Source: an uncultured bacterium
Lineage (GTDB): Bacteria; Bacillota; Clostridia; Oscillospirales; Oscillospiraceae
Direction: 5' to 3'
Assembly (NCBI GenBank): GCA_947073515.1
Contig: CAMTMC010000028.1
Coordinates: forward strand, 1-36,177
Length of the DNA stretch: 36,177 bases
Position numbers and translations under genes: made by a program
Part shown: positions 1 to 10,253 of the stretch, piece after piece
Numbering within the stretch: the stretch's first letter is position 1
How the letters are laid out: each line of letters begins with the position of its first letter
The notes under the pieces: model-generated
Seen by the model: the letters and a program-made list of their open reading frames with translations, nothing else
Told to the model about the DNA's origin: nothing
The model's database searches: none

Positions 1-119
1 CGCTTGAGATCGACGGCCGTCCCCCGGCCCTCCTCATAGATGGAGCCGCAGGCCATCTGCCCCCCGACGTGCCCCTGCCACCGCCGCTAAGTAGTAAAAG
101 AGTACTGAAGCATATAGAG
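1..119. other. left edge, no gene assigned
   Basis: No frame here can be assigned with confidence. Because a forward-facing hairpin terminator follows at 120-150, a plus-strand gene may end in the first 40 bases: one forward frame stops at 37-39 and another at 5-7. One minus-strand frame is open from about 89 to the edge but shows no recognisable motif. Nothing further is claimed. Confidence 0.3.
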
Positions 120-150
120 CGCCCGGAAGCAACCGCTTCCGGGCGTTTGA
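120..150 (+). terminator. Rho-independent terminator
   Basis: An 11-bp perfect stem (arms 120-130 and 135-145, loop AACC) is followed by a short TTT run. It probably ends a plus-strand transcript entering from the left edge. The reverse direction has no U-run. Confidence 0.6.
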
Positions 151-373
151 GCTGTCAAAGGCATTCCGTTCCCGCCAGCTTTGTGGCGAAGCCCAAGCTC
201 TGACCGCTCTCCAGATGATACTATGTGAATTGTCCGTATTTTCAGATGGAACGCGTCAGCAGTACCGCGCGGCCGTCCGGATCATATCCGCACCTCATGT
301 TTTTCCCGTACCTGTCCATACTAAGAGAAGAATTTCACATTCCGACAACTTTGTATGGGAGGACCGCGAACAG

Positions 374-2404
374 ATGAGCAGATCCATCACGGCGGAGGGG
401 AACCGCCTGCGATACGAAAAATCCCCCTACCTTCTCCAGCACGCCCAGGACCCGGTAGACTGGTGGAGCTGGTGCCCCGGGGCCTTCCGGGAGGCGAAGA
501 AGGAGGATAAGCCCATCCTCCTGTCCATCGGCTACTCCACCTGCCACTGGTGCCACGTCATGGGACGGGAGACGTTCCGGGACCGGGAGACGGCGGAGAC
601 GCTCAACCGGGAATTTCTCTGCATCAAGGTGGACCGGGAGGAGCGGCCCGACGTCGACGGGGTGTATATGGCGGCCTGCCAGGCCCTCACCGGGTCCGGC
701 GGCTGGCCCCTGACCATCCTCATGACGCCGGAGCAGGAGCCTTTCTGGGCGGGGACCTATCTGCCCCCCAGGGGCCGGGACGGCAGGCTGGGACTGCTGG
801 AGCTGGCGGACGAAGTCTCCCGGCTGTGGCGTTCGGACCGCCGGCGGCTGCTGGAGCTGGGCCAGGAGGTCACCCGGCGCATCGCCGGCCGACCCGTCGC
901 CGCCCGAACACCGGACGAGGCCCTGCTCCGGCGGGCGGCGGAGGAGCTGGGCCGGCGGTTCGACCGGGACGACGGCGGCTTCGGAACCGCGCCCAAGTTC
1001 CCGGCGGCCTATGAGCTGCTCTTCCTGTTGGAGTACGCCCGGCGGACGGGGGACGCCGGGGCCCGGGATATGGCGGAGGTCACCCTGACCCAAATGGCCC
1101 GGGGCGGTATTTTCGACCAGGTGGGCGGCGGTTTCTGCCGTTACAGCGTGGATGGGAGCTGGCGGACGCCTCACTTCGAGAAAATGCTGTATGACAATGC
1201 CCTGCTGGCCTATGCCTATCTGGAGGCCTACGCCCAGACGGGCCGGCCCTGCTATCGGGAGACGGCCTGCCGGACGCTGGACTACGCCATCGGGGAGCTG
1301 GGCCTGCCCGGCGGCGGCTTCGCCTGCGGCCAGGACGCCGACAGCGGCGGAGAGGAGGGGGCCTTCTACTTCCTGAGCCGGTCCGACGTGGAGGAGGCCC
1401 TGGGCGCGGGGGAAGCCCAGGAACTGTGCCAGCGGCTGTCCATCGGCGAGGGGCCCAGCATCCCCAACCTCCTCTCTGACCGGGGCTGGGCGGACTTTTA
1501 CGCAGAGCACGAGGCCCGGCTGTGCCGGCTGGCGGCCTTCCGGCGGCGCCGGCGGCGGCTCCACCGGGACGATAAGGTCCTCACCGCCTGGAATGCCATG
1601 ATGATCGCCGCCCTGGCCAAGGCGTCCCGGGTTCTGGGGGAGGAGCGGTACCTGGCCGCCGCCCGGAGCGCCCGGCTGTTTCTCAAGACCCGGCTGACCC
1701 AGCCGGACGGCCGCCTGTGGCTGCGCTGGCGGGACCGGGAGCCGGCCCTGGAGGGCCAGCTGGACGATTACGCGTTCTACTGCTGGGCCCTGGCGGAGCT
1801 CTACGAAGCGGATTTTTCCGCTTCCTGCCTCCGGGAGGCGGCGGAGCTGGCGGACCGCATGGCGCCGCTGTTCCGGGACGAATCCGGCGGCGGGCTTTAC
1901 CGCACCGCCGCAGAGGGCGAGCGTCTGATCGTCCGGCAGAAAGACGCCTTCGATGCTGGGATTCCCTCCGGCGCAGGGGCGGCGGGGCTGGCGCTGGCGA
2001 AGCTGGCCCGACTCACCGGCCAGGAGCGGTTCCGGCGCATGGCTGGGGAGCAGCTGGCCTGGCTGGCGGGCGCAGCACAGGACTATCCGGCGGGCTGCTG
2101 CTTCGCCCTGCTGGCGGTGATGGAGGAGCTGTATCCCCGCCGGGAGCTGGTGTACGTGTCCGGGAAAACCCCGCCCCGATGGCTGGCGGGCGTGGGGGAG
2201 GCCTACCGGCTGGCGGTATTGGCCAAGACACCGGAAAACGAGCGGGCGCTGGCGAATCTCTCCCCCCATTCGGCGGGATACCCGGTCCCCAAGGATGGAG
2301 AGCGGTTCTACCTCTGCCGGGAGGGTGCCTGCCTGCCGCCGGCGGAGAGCCTGGAACGGCTGCGGGAGCTGCTCCAGGAGGAGGCCGTGGGCTCCCGGCG
2401 GTGA
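374..2404 (+). CDS. thioredoxin domain-containing protein, YyaL/DUF255 (SPATA20-like) family
   Basis: A 676-residue protein of the YyaL/SPATA20 family: an N-terminal thioredoxin-like DUF255 domain followed by an alpha/alpha-barrel related to six-hairpin glycosidases and N-acyl-glucosamine epimerases. The start reads [12 protein letters not shown] and then the family hallmark [23 protein letters not shown] redox-type motif lies near residues 57-60 (STCHWCHVM). The length matches the usual 620-690 residues. The ATG at 374 was chosen because GGGAGGA lies about 11 bases upstream and family similarity begins there; the open frame reaches back to 215 without homologous sequence. The cellular role of the family is unsettled (redox or sugar-modifying functions have been suggested). 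It is followed by a repeat and an unrelated racemase, so it is probably monocistronic. Confidence 0.9.
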   Translation: MSRSITAEGNRLRYEKSPYLLQHAQDPVDWWSWCPGAFREAKKEDKPILLSIGYSTCHWCHVMGRETFRDRETAETLNREFLCIKVDREERPDVDGVYMAACQALTGSGGWPLTILMTPEQEPFWAGTYLPPRGRDGRLGLLELADEVSRLWRSDRRRLLELGQEVTRRIAGRPVAARTPDEALLRRAAEELGRRFDRDDGGFGTAPKFPAAYELLFLLEYARRTGDAGARDMAEVTLTQMARGGIFDQVGGGFCRYSVDGSWRTPHFEKMLYDNALLAYAYLEAYAQTGRPCYRETACRTLDYAIGELGLPGGGFACGQDADSGGEEGAFYFLSRSDVEEALGAGEAQELCQRLSIGEGPSIPNLLSDRGWADFYAEHEARLCRLAAFRRRRRRLHRDDKVLTAWNAMMIAALAKASRVLGEERYLAAARSARLFLKTRLTQPDGRLWLRWRDREPALEGQLDDYAFYCWALAELYEADFSASCLREAAELADRMAPLFRDESGGGLYRTAAEGERLIVRQKDAFDAGIPSGAGAAGLALAKLARLTGQERFRRMAGEQLAWLAGAAQDYPAGCCFALLAVMEELYPRRELVYVSGKTPPRWLAGVGEAYRLAVLAKTPENERALANLSPHSAGYPVPKDGERFYLCREGACLPPAESLERLRELLQEEAVGSRR

Positions 2405-2423
2405 CGCGGCTGTCATAAATAAC

Positions 2424-2515
2424 TTAGAAGCTGTACCAATAGGCGCCGGCACGCATCTTGACGGAAAATTTTTCTCGCCAATCTGCATACCGTCACCTAT
2501 TGGTACAGTTCTTAA
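2424..2515. repeat. imperfect inverted-repeat element, about 90 bp
   Basis: Arms CTGTACCAATAGG (2431-2443) and CCTATTGGTACAG (2496-2508) are perfect complements. The pairing continues outward with a few G-U or mismatched pairs to about 2424 and 2515. It sits between two unrelated genes, like a small non-autonomous (MITE-like) element or dispersed intergenic palindrome. The interior block GCATCTTGACGG...TTTCTC resembles part of the element at 13631-13796. Confidence 0.55.
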
Positions 2516-2592
2516 ATGTCAGCCGCCCGGGGCGGGGGGCTTGCGCCCTCCGCCCCCCTGTGATACACTACGGGCAAAGGAGGACGAGGCTG

Positions 2593-3291
2593 ATGCAGAA
2601 AAAAACTATTGGCATCATCGGCGGCATGGGTCCTCTGGCCGCCGCCGATCTGTTTGAAAAAATTATTTTCCATACCAAAGCGTCCTGCGACCAGGACCAC
2701 CTGCGGACGCTGATCGACAGCAACTGCGGCATACCGGACCGGACCGAGGCCATCCTCCACGGTGGCGCGGACCCCGTGCCGGAGCTGACCGCCAGCGCGA
2801 GGGGCCTGGAACGCCAGGGGGCGGAGCTGCTGCTGATGGCCTGCAACACCGCCCATTGCTACTATGAGGCGGTGCAGTCCGCCGTCTCCGTGCCGGTGCT
2901 GCACATGATCCGCCTGACCGCCCGGGCGCTGGAGGAGCGGGGCGTAAAGACCGCCGGCCTGCTGGCTACCGACGGCACCGTGGAGACGGGCATCTACCAG
3001 CGGTGCTTCGCCGGCACCGGCGTCCGGCTGCTGCTGCCGGACCGGGCGGGCCAGCGTGAGCTGATGGACCTGGTCTATCAGGGCGTCAAGGCGGGCCGGC
3101 GGGACTACGACGCCGGGGGCGCTATCCGCGCTATGGAGGATCTGCTCCGCCGGGGGGCGGAGACGCTGATCCTGGGCTGTACGGAGCTGCCCCTGGCCAT
3201 AACGCAGTACGGCATCCGCCTGCCGGCGACGGACCCCACTCTGGAGCTGGCGCTGGCGGCCATCCGGCAGGCCGGAGCGGAGGCGGTGTAA
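2593..3291 (+). CDS. aspartate/glutamate racemase family protein
   Basis: A 232-residue, cofactor-independent Asp/Glu/hydantoin racemase-family protein. The two catalytic cysteines are visible as MACNTAH (Cys84) and LGCTELPL (Cys196), the arrangement of aspartate racemase, and the N-terminus has the typical IGIIGGMGP loop. It would interconvert L- and D-aspartate or L- and D-glutamate in the cytoplasm for peptidoglycan or D-amino-acid metabolism; the substrate cannot be read from sequence. The ATG at 2593 is preceded by AAAGGAGG (2576-2583). The frame is open back to 2458, but that part crosses the inverted repeat and is not coding. No racemase partner genes are adjacent. Confidence 0.88.
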   Translation: MQKKTIGIIGGMGPLAAADLFEKIIFHTKASCDQDHLRTLIDSNCGIPDRTEAILHGGADPVPELTASARGLERQGAELLLMACNTAHCYYEAVQSAVSVPVLHMIRLTARALEERGVKTAGLLATDGTVETGIYQRCFAGTGVRLLLPDRAGQRELMDLVYQGVKAGRRDYDAGGAIRAMEDLLRRGAETLILGCTELPLAITQYGIRLPATDPTLELALAAIRQAGAEAV

Positions 3292-3909
3292 GCGCTCCGG
3301 TTTCCTGACGGGAAAGACGGGGAAATGGCGGCAATATGCAAACCATGTCGTTATGTCAACAAAAACCAGGGCCGGAAACCGTGGAAACTGCCCTTTCAGG
3401 GTTTTCCCCAGGCTGTTGAAAACCTATCCGACCCATTGGGGCAAGGAACCGTGCCGGTGTGGAAAACTCTGTGGAAAATGTTTAAAACTTTCCGTACTTA
3501 AAATTACCATTGAATTTATGTAAACTAAAATGCGGGCCCGCATACGGCAAATCGCCCGGAAAGAGGCGAGCCGCTCTGTACAATTAGGAGAAAACGTTGA
3601 ATGCGCCGTACAAAAAATCTGCGGCGGCCGGGCCAGTTTTGTAGGAACCGATTGAGAAATGACGGGAAATGTTTTGCCTCTGCAAGTCCAATTGCAAAAA
3701 TACGCGGCGTAATCAAACAAATGATCAGCAGGAGAGAATGATACGTATTGGTATCATTCTCCCCTGATTGCCGCCGGTTTACCGGTTTTGGGGGAAAACA
3801 CGCCCCGTTCTTCGGGACCGTCTGCCTTCAGAGGCGGGGACGGCCCCCGGATTGCAAATGTGCGGGGACGTATCGGCGAAAAAATTTCCTTCTGCAGGCA
3901 AAGTTTTTC
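3292..3909. other. gene-free stretch with DnaA-box-like and palindromic sites
   Basis: About 620 bases with no supported gene. Two copies of TGTGGAAAA (3458-3466 and 3470-3478) are the complement of TTTTCCACA, one base from the DnaA-box consensus, and an AT-rich block follows at about 3479-3530. A dyad occupies 3731-3764. The open frames here are short and have no ribosome sites worth reporting. Confidence 0.4.
3731..3764. promoter_or_regulatory. palindrome, possible operator
   Basis: A dyad with arms GAGAATGATAC (3734-3744) and GTATCATTCTC (3751-3761) is perfect over 11 bp and extends to 14 bp with one mismatch; the 6-base loop is GTATTG. No U-run follows, so a terminator is unlikely. The AATGAT/ATCATT half sites recall Fur/PerR-type operators, but the spacing does not match a classical box. 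The nearest downstream genes are tRNA-Arg and rubrerythrin. Confidence 0.35.
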
Positions 3910-3938
3910 TTTACAAAAGCGGTTTTTTCTGCTATACT
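3910..3938 (+). promoter_or_regulatory. sigma-A promoter of tRNA-Arg
   Basis: TTTACA (3910-3915), a 17-bp spacer and TATACT (3933-3938). Transcription would start near 3945, about 55 bases before the mature tRNA. Confidence 0.75.
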
Positions 3939-3999
3939 GGATAAGCATTGCGGGGTGCGGTTCTTTTCCGCTTCTGCCTCCCAGTGTAGTATTGAATAC

Positions 4000-4076
4000 G
4001 CGCCCGTAGCTCAGTTGGATAGAGTGACAGACTCCGACTCTGTAGGCCACTGGTTCGAATCCAGCCGGGCGTACCA
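4000..4076 (+). tRNA. tRNA-Arg (anticodon CCG)
   Basis: A complete cloverleaf. The acceptor stem is GCGCCCG (4000-4006) with CGGGCGT (4066-4072), the first pair being G-U. The D arm is GCTC/GAGT and the anticodon stem ACAGA/TCTGT encloses CTCCGAC, giving anticodon CCG, which reads CGG. The T arm carries TTCGAAT with one mismatched pair at its base. The discriminator is A and CCA is encoded (4074-4076). CGG is a frequent Arg codon in this GC-rich genome. Confidence 0.95.
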
Positions 4077-4078
4077 TG

Positions 4079-4113
4079 ATCCCCTAAAAATGTATGTTTT
4101 TAGGGGATTTTCC
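4079..4113 (+). terminator. Rho-independent terminator after tRNA-Arg
   Basis: A stem of about 11-12 bp (ATCCCCTAAAAA with TTTTTAGGGGAT) with a short loop is followed by TTTCCCTATTT. It ends the tRNA transcript. Only about 24 bases separate it from the rubrerythrin ribosome site, so it may also act as an attenuator for that gene. Confidence 0.75.
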
Positions 4114-4151
4114 CTATTTAAACAAAAATGACGCATAAGGAGGAATTAACC

Positions 4152-4688
4152 ATGTCCAAATACGCCGGAACGCAGACAGAGAAAAACCTGGAGGCCGCCT
4201 TTGCCGGAGAGTCCCAGGCCCGGAACAAGTATACCTATTTCGCCTCCAAGGCCAAGAAGGAGGGCTTTGAGCAGATCGCCGCGCTGTTCCTCAAGACCGC
4301 CGACAACGAGAAAGAGCACGCGAAAATGTGGTTCAAGGAGCTGGAGGGGATCGGCTCCACCGCCGAGAACCTTGCCGCCGCCGCCTCCGGCGAGAATTTC
4401 GAGTGGACCGACATGTACGCCGGCTTCGCCGAAACCGCCGAGAAGGAGGGCTTCCTGGAGCTGGCTGCCAAATTCCGCATGGTGGCGGAGATTGAGAAGC
4501 ATCATGAGGAGCGGTACCGGGCCCTGCTGAAGAATGTGGAGGCCCAGGAGGTCTTCCAGAAAAGCGAGGTCAAGGTCTGGGAGTGCCGGAACTGCGGCCA
4601 TATCGTGGTGGGCGCTGCGGCCCCGGAAATCTGCCCCGTCTGCGCCCATCCTCAGGCTTACTTTGAGGTCCGCGCGGAGAACTATTAA
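4152..4688 (+). CDS. rbr: rubrerythrin
   Basis: A 178-residue rubrerythrin, a cytoplasmic non-haem di-iron peroxidase that removes hydrogen peroxide in anaerobes. The four-helix ferritin-like domain carries the metal ligands in [21 protein letters not shown] and [10 protein letters not shown]. The C-terminal rubredoxin-like domain has the two cysteine pairs of its Fe(SCys)4 site, ECRNCGH and CPVC. The ATG at 4152 follows AAGGAGGAATT; the frame begins 8 codons earlier but without a ribosome site. No separate promoter is evident between the tRNA terminator and the gene, so it may depend on readthrough from the tRNA promoter. A strong hairpin follows. Confidence 0.95.
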   Translation: MSKYAGTQTEKNLEAAFAGESQARNKYTYFASKAKKEGFEQIAALFLKTADNEKEHAKMWFKELEGIGSTAENLAAAASGENFEWTDMYAGFAETAEKEGFLELAAKFRMVAEIEKHHEERYRALLKNVEAQEVFQKSEVKVWECRNCGHIVVGAAAPEICPVCAHPQAYFEVRAENY

Positions 4689-4705
4689 GATACATAGCGC
4701 GAAAA

Positions 4706-4739
4706 GGCGCGGCCAGGATCCCCTGGCCGCGCCCTCTTT
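4706..4739 (+). terminator. Rho-independent terminator, rubrerythrin
   Basis: A perfect 12-bp GC-rich stem (arms 4706-4717 and 4722-4733) with a 4-base loop, followed by CTCTTTG. It lies between the convergent rubrerythrin and rpiB genes and may serve both. Confidence 0.7.
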
Positions 4740-4776
4740 GTTCAGATGTACCAGTGGTACCGGGCGGACATGTCCC

Positions 4777-5217
4777 TCAGCGGTTTTCCACCGCCGCGAT
4801 CTTGTCGATCCGCCGCTGATGCCGTCCGCCCTCGAATTCCCAGGATAGGAACGCCTCCACGATCTGCCGGGCCATCAAGGGCCCCACACAGCCCGCGCCC
4901 AGCCCCAGCATGTTGGCGTCGTTGTGCCGCCGGGTCATCTGCGCGCTCCACGGCTCGCTGCACAACGCGCAGCGGACGCCCTTTACCTTGTTGGCGGTAA
5001 TGGACGCGCCGATGCCGGTGGTGCAGATGACGATGCCGCGGTCACACTTCCCCTCGGCCACCGCCCGGGCGGCGGGCTCGCAGAAGTCGGCGTAGTCGCA
5101 GCTGTCGTGCCCCTGGCAGCCGAAGTCCACTACCTCGTGGCCCAGACCGGCGAGCCACTGGCGCAGGTCCTCCTTCAGATCAAAGCCGCCGTGGTCGGAC
5201 GCAATGGAAATCTTCAT
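4777..5217 (-). CDS. rpiB: ribose-5-phosphate isomerase B (RpiB/LacAB family)
   Basis: A 146-residue sugar-phosphate isomerase of the RpiB/LacAB family, which interconverts ribose 5-phosphate and ribulose 5-phosphate in the pentose-phosphate pathway. Visible landmarks are IASDHGGFDLK at the N-terminus, the catalytic-cysteine loop VICTTGIGAS (Cys65; most relatives have CGTGIG, so one Gly is Thr here), MTRRHNDANML (His98) and the C-terminal EFEGGRHQRRIDKI. It lies 25 bases downstream of dnaJ with its own GGAGGAG ribosome site, so it probably forms the distal end of the heat-shock operon. A specialised sugar such as allose 6-phosphate cannot be excluded. Confidence 0.9.
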   Translation of the reverse strand: MKISIASDHGGFDLKEDLRQWLAGLGHEVVDFGCQGHDSCDYADFCEPAARAVAEGKCDRGIVICTTGIGASITANKVKGVRCALCSEPWSAQMTRRHNDANMLGLGAGCVGPLMARQIVEAFLSWEFEGGRHQRRIDKIAAVENR

Positions 5218-5242
5218 ATCGTTTCTCCTCCCTCTTCACACA

Positions 5243-6385
5243 TTATTTTTTGAATTTGTCGAACCAGCTTTTCCGTTCCTTGTAATTGTGCTCCTTCAGG
5301 GTTTCGCTGAACTTCCGCAGGGCCTCCTTCTGCTCCCGGCTGAGGCCCCGGGGCGTCTCTATGTGGACGGTGACGAACTGGTCGCCCCGGCCCCGGCCGT
5401 TGACGTTGGGAATGCCCTTGCCCTTGAGGCGGAAGGTGGACCCGGTCTGGGTCCCCTCCGGCAGGGTGTAGGACACCTTGCCGTCGATGGTGGGAATCTC
5501 CAGGTCCCCGCCCAGCACCGCCTGGGTGAAGGTAATGGGCGCGTCGCAGTACACATCGGACCCGTCCCGGCGGAAAAGCTGGTGGGGCTGGACGGATACC
5601 ACAATCTGAAGATCTCCGGCGGGCCCGCCGTTCTTTCCGGCGTTGCCCTGGCCCCGGAGGGAAATGATCTGCCCGTTGTCGATGCCGGCGGGGATGGAAA
5701 CCTTCACCGTCTTCCGCTTGCGGATCTGCCCCGTGCCGCCGCAGCTCTTACAGGGGGAGGAGATGGTCTTGCCCTTGCCGCCGCACCGGGGGCAGGGACC
5801 GGTGGTGGCGAATACGCCCATGGGGGTCTGCCGCCGCTGCTGGACGGCGCCAGAGCCGCCGCAGTTGGAGCAGGTTTCCGGGCTGGTGCCCGGGGCCGCG
5901 CCGGAGCCCTTGCAATCCGGGCACTGCTCCACACGCTCCAGGGTGACCTCCTTCTCGCAGCCGAAGGCTGCCTCCTCGAAGGCGATGGTCAGCCCTGTGC
6001 GCAGGCTCTCCCCCCGCTGGGGGCCGGTGCGGGACCGCGCCCCGCCGAAGCCGCCGCCGAAGAAGCTGCCGAAGATGTCCCCCAGGTCCCCGAAGTCGAA
6101 GCCGCCGTCAAACCCGCCGCCGAAGCCGCCGCCCTGCTGGGCCGCGTAGTTGGGGTCCACCCCGGCAAAGCCGAACTGGTCGTACCGGGAACGCTTGTCG
6201 CTGTTGCTGAGGATCTCATATGCCTCGTTGATCTCCTTGAACCGGGCCTCGGCGGCCTGGTCGCCGGGGTGCAGGTCCGGGTGGTTCTCCTTGGCCAGCT
6301 TCCGGTAGGCCTTCTTGATATCCGCATCCGCGGCGGTCTTGGATACGCCAAGGACCTCGTAGTAGTCCCGTTTGTTTTCTGCCAT
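5243..6385 (-). CDS. dnaJ: molecular chaperone DnaJ (Hsp40)
   Basis: A 380-residue type I DnaJ, the co-chaperone that delivers unfolded clients to DnaK and stimulates its ATPase. It has an N-terminal J domain with HPD at residues 35-37, a Gly/Phe-rich linker, four CxxCxGxG zinc motifs (CPDCKGSG, CSNCGGSG, CPRCGGKG, CKSCGGTG), and the C-terminal substrate-binding domains. Length is normal. It lies about 77 bases after dnaK, with a hairpin in the gap, and just ahead of rpiB, in the hrcA operon. Confidence 0.97.
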   Translation of the reverse strand: MAENKRDYYEVLGVSKTAADADIKKAYRKLAKENHPDLHPGDQAAEARFKEINEAYEILSNSDKRSRYDQFGFAGVDPNYAAQQGGGFGGGFDGGFDFGDLGDIFGSFFGGGFGGARSRTGPQRGESLRTGLTIAFEEAAFGCEKEVTLERVEQCPDCKGSGAAPGTSPETCSNCGGSGAVQQRRQTPMGVFATTGPCPRCGGKGKTISSPCKSCGGTGQIRKRKTVKVSIPAGIDNGQIISLRGQGNAGKNGGPAGDLQIVVSVQPHQLFRRDGSDVYCDAPITFTQAVLGGDLEIPTIDGKVSYTLPEGTQTGSTFRLKGKGIPNVNGRGRGDQFVTVHIETPRGLSREQKEALRKFSETLKEHNYKERKSWFDKFKK

Positions 6386-6416
6386 AGCCTCTCACATCCA
6401 ATCATCACAAAACACT

Positions 6417-6451
6417 CCAAATGGGGCGGGGAGCACTCCCCGTCCCATTGG
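6417..6451 (-). promoter_or_regulatory. intercistronic hairpin between dnaK and dnaJ
   Basis: A hairpin of about 13 bp, with core CGGGGAG/CTCCCCG plus ATGGG/CCCAT and a tight loop, lies in the 77-base gap. On the minus strand it is followed by GTGTTTTGTG, a poor U-run, so partial termination, RNA processing or 3'-end protection of dnaK mRNA is more likely than full termination. Confidence 0.5.
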
Positions 6452-6462
6452 AATCTGTTGGT

Positions 6463-8313
<1,851 letters not shown>

Positions 8314-8355
8314 AGTATTTTCCTCCTGATATATCAAAGATTGGTATTAACAGTG

Positions 8356-8460
8356 TTAATGCAGGAACACGACTCCCACGCCGAACAGGGCAGACAGCCA
8401 GACCAACATTCCGGCGCTGAGTATCAGCGTAAACTTGACATTTTTACTCCTCATACACAT
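8356..8460 (-). CDS. 34-residue single-pass membrane microprotein
   Basis: This short frame lies in the 244-base grpE-dnaK gap. On the minus strand an ATG at 8460 follows AAAAGGAGG with 10 bases spacing, and the frame ends with TAA at 8356-8358. The product starts MCMRSKNVKFTL and continues as about 22 mostly hydrophobic residues (ILSAGMLVWLSALFGVGVVF), ending Leu-His. A positively charged N-terminus followed by one hydrophobic helix predicts a single membrane span with the N-terminus inside. No family is recognised. It ends about 40 bases before the dnaK start and would be co-transcribed and heat-induced with the operon. A second in-frame ATG two codons in is further from the ribosome site. 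Confidence 0.6.
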   Translation of the reverse strand: MCMRSKNVKFTLILSAGMLVWLSALFGVGVVFLH

Positions 8461-8557
8461 ATTAGTCTGGCCTCCTTTTGCCCTCAATGGGCATATACGA
8501 CGGTGAGGGTCCTGCGGGGGCGCGTGTGATGCCCCCGGGCATTTATTCAGCGGTTTC

Positions 8558-9121
8558 TTAATTGGCCACCTTTACCATGGAGAACCGGATGACCTTCTCC
8601 CCCAGCGTAAAGCCGGCCTGGAAGACCTCGGCGATGGTGTTCTCGCCAAAATTCCCGTCGTCCACGTGCATCACGGCGTTATGGAGGTTGGGGTCAAAGG
8701 GCTCGCCCAGGGCGGGGATCTCAGTGACGCCCAGCTTGGCGAAGACGTCCTTCAGCTGGGCCATAATCATCTCCACGCCCTTTTTATAGGCCTCGTCGGC
8801 GGTCTCCTGCTTCAAGGCCCGCTCCAGGTTGTCGTAGACCGGCAGGAAGGCCGTGACGGTGTCCGACTTGGCCTCGCCCCACAGGGACTCCTTCTCCTTG
8901 GCGGTGCGCTTGCGGTAATTATCGTACTCGGCGGCCAGCCGCAGGAAGCGGTCATTGAGCTGGACCAGGGCCTCGCCGGCGGGCTCCTCCTGAGCCTCGC
9001 TGGCCGGAATCTCAGGGATCTCGGGCGCCTCGCCGCTCCCGGCGGCCAGCTCCTCCTCTAAAATCTCGTTCTCAGGGCTGTCCTGGATGGGGGCGGCCCC
9101 TTGTTCTTTCTTTTTACTCAC
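8558..9121 (-). CDS. grpE: nucleotide exchange factor GrpE
   Basis: A GrpE of about 187 residues, which exchanges ADP for ATP on DnaK. The N-terminus is acidic and disordered (rich in Glu, Ala and Pro). A long coiled-coil helix follows (LNDRFLRLAAEYDNYRKRTA), then the C-terminal beta-rich head with VGVTEIPALGEPFDPNLHNAV-like family sequence and GFTLGEKVIRFSMVKV at the end. GTG at 9121 was chosen because GAAGGAG lies about 10 bases upstream; the frame also opens at a TTG (9139) that overlaps this ribosome site. It lies between hrcA and the microprotein/dnaK. Confidence 0.95.
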   Translation of the reverse strand: MSKKKEQGAAPIQDSPENEILEEELAAGSGEAPEIPEIPASEAQEEPAGEALVQLNDRFLRLAAEYDNYRKRTAKEKESLWGEAKSDTVTAFLPVYDNLERALKQETADEAYKKGVEMIMAQLKDVFAKLGVTEIPALGEPFDPNLHNAVMHVDDGNFGENTIAEVFQAGFTLGEKVIRFSMVKVAN

Positions 9122-9165
9122 GATACCGTGCTCCTTCAATCATGATGAAACCCGTGTTCCGGGGG

Positions 9166-10224
9166 TTAATCCTCCTCCGGCTCGCCGGGGGGAGGGAGTT
9201 CTTTTCCAAACATCCGGGTAAGGCTGTCAGCGAAGTAGGACAGCCGGGCGGTGACCTTGGCGTAGTCCATCCGGGTGGGGCCCACCACGCCGATGACCCC
9301 TCGCATGTTGTCCCCGATATCGTAGCTGGCCATGACCACGCTGGTGTCCTTCAGGGCGTCATTCACGTTCTCCGGCCCGATGAGGATGTTCACGTTCTGG
9401 CCGCTGTCCAGGGCCACTGGCAGGCGGGAGGCGTCCCGTTCCTCGCTGAGGTAGTTCATCAGGGGCTTGGCCTTGTCCAGGCTGTGGTACTCCGGGTGCT
9501 CCAGCAGATGGGTGATGCCGGCGGTGCGCATCTTCTGCCGGCTCTGGTCGGCCAGCACCTCCATGGCGAACTCCACCACCAGGGCGATGAGCTCAAAGGC
9601 CCCCGGGGCGGTGTGGGTCTCCATTTTGTCCAGGGCCTCCGCCATCTCCCCCTGGGACAGGCCCACAAAGGAGCTGTTCAGCACCGCGGACAGCATCTGT
9701 AGCTGGGGGTCGGACAGCTCGCCGGGCATATGGATCAGCTTGTTTTTCACCACGCTGTTGTCCGTCATCACCACGGCGATGAAGGCGTTTTCCTCCACCA
9801 TCAGCAGGTCGAACCGCTTCACGGTCACTTGCTCCTTGGCGGAGGCCAGGGTGAAGACCGGGTAGTCGCTGATCTGGGAGAGCACCTTGCCCGCCCGGTC
9901 GATGACCCGGTCCAGCTCCTCCATTTTCAGGTTCAGGGCGTCGTTGATGCGCTGGGTCTCCTGAAGGGTGAGCTGCTGGCGGTCCATGAGCTCGTTGACA
10001 TACAGCCGGTATCCGGCGGCGGAGGGGATCCGGCCGGCGGAGGTGTGGGGCTGCTCCAGATAGCCCAGGTCAGTCAGGTCGGCCATTTCGTTGCGGATGG
10101 TGGCGGTGGAAACATCCAGGCCGGCCAGCTGGGACACGGCCTTGGAGCCCACCGGCTCGGCGGTGGCGATATAGGTCTCCACAATCGCCCGGAGAATCCG
10201 TTTCTTTCGGTCAGACAGGGACAC
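9166..10224 (-). CDS. hrcA: heat-inducible transcriptional repressor HrcA
   Basis: HrcA, about 352 residues, represses class I heat-shock genes by binding CIRCE; its folding depends on GroE or DnaK, which links repression to chaperone load. An N-terminal winged helix (SDRKKRILRAIVETYI, EPVGSK, ATIRNEMADL, LEQPHTSAGRIPS) is followed by a GAF-like domain ending IGVVGPTRMDY. The start is uncertain. The frame opens at a GTG (10260) that lies inside the CIRCE operator, and two more GTG codons lie at 10233 and 10224. The GTG at 10224 gives the family-like start MSLSDRKK and has AAAGGG upstream, so it is preferred. It is the first gene of the operon. Confidence 0.93.
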   Translation of the reverse strand: MSLSDRKKRILRAIVETYIATAEPVGSKAVSQLAGLDVSTATIRNEMADLTDLGYLEQPHTSAGRIPSAAGYRLYVNELMDRQQLTLQETQRINDALNLKMEELDRVIDRAGKVLSQISDYPVFTLASAKEQVTVKRFDLLMVEENAFIAVVMTDNSVVKNKLIHMPGELSDPQLQMLSAVLNSSFVGLSQGEMAEALDKMETHTAPGAFELIALVVEFAMEVLADQSRQKMRTAGITHLLEHPEYHSLDKAKPLMNYLSEERDASRLPVALDSGQNVNILIGPENVNDALKDTSVVMASYDIGDNMRGVIGVVGPTRMDYAKVTARLSYFADSLTRMFGKELPPPGEPEED

Positions 10225-10253
10225 AGCACTCACCGCCCTTTGTTGTTCTGGAT

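Noticed and set aside
335-2488. Long minus-strand open frame opposite the YyaL gene
   Set aside because: Pro/Gln/Arg-rich shadow of a GC-rich gene without a start signal; the forward frame has the family motifs.
3748-4131. Plus-strand frame across the tRNA-Arg gene
   Set aside because: It contains the tRNA and its terminator and has no ribosome site; not coding.
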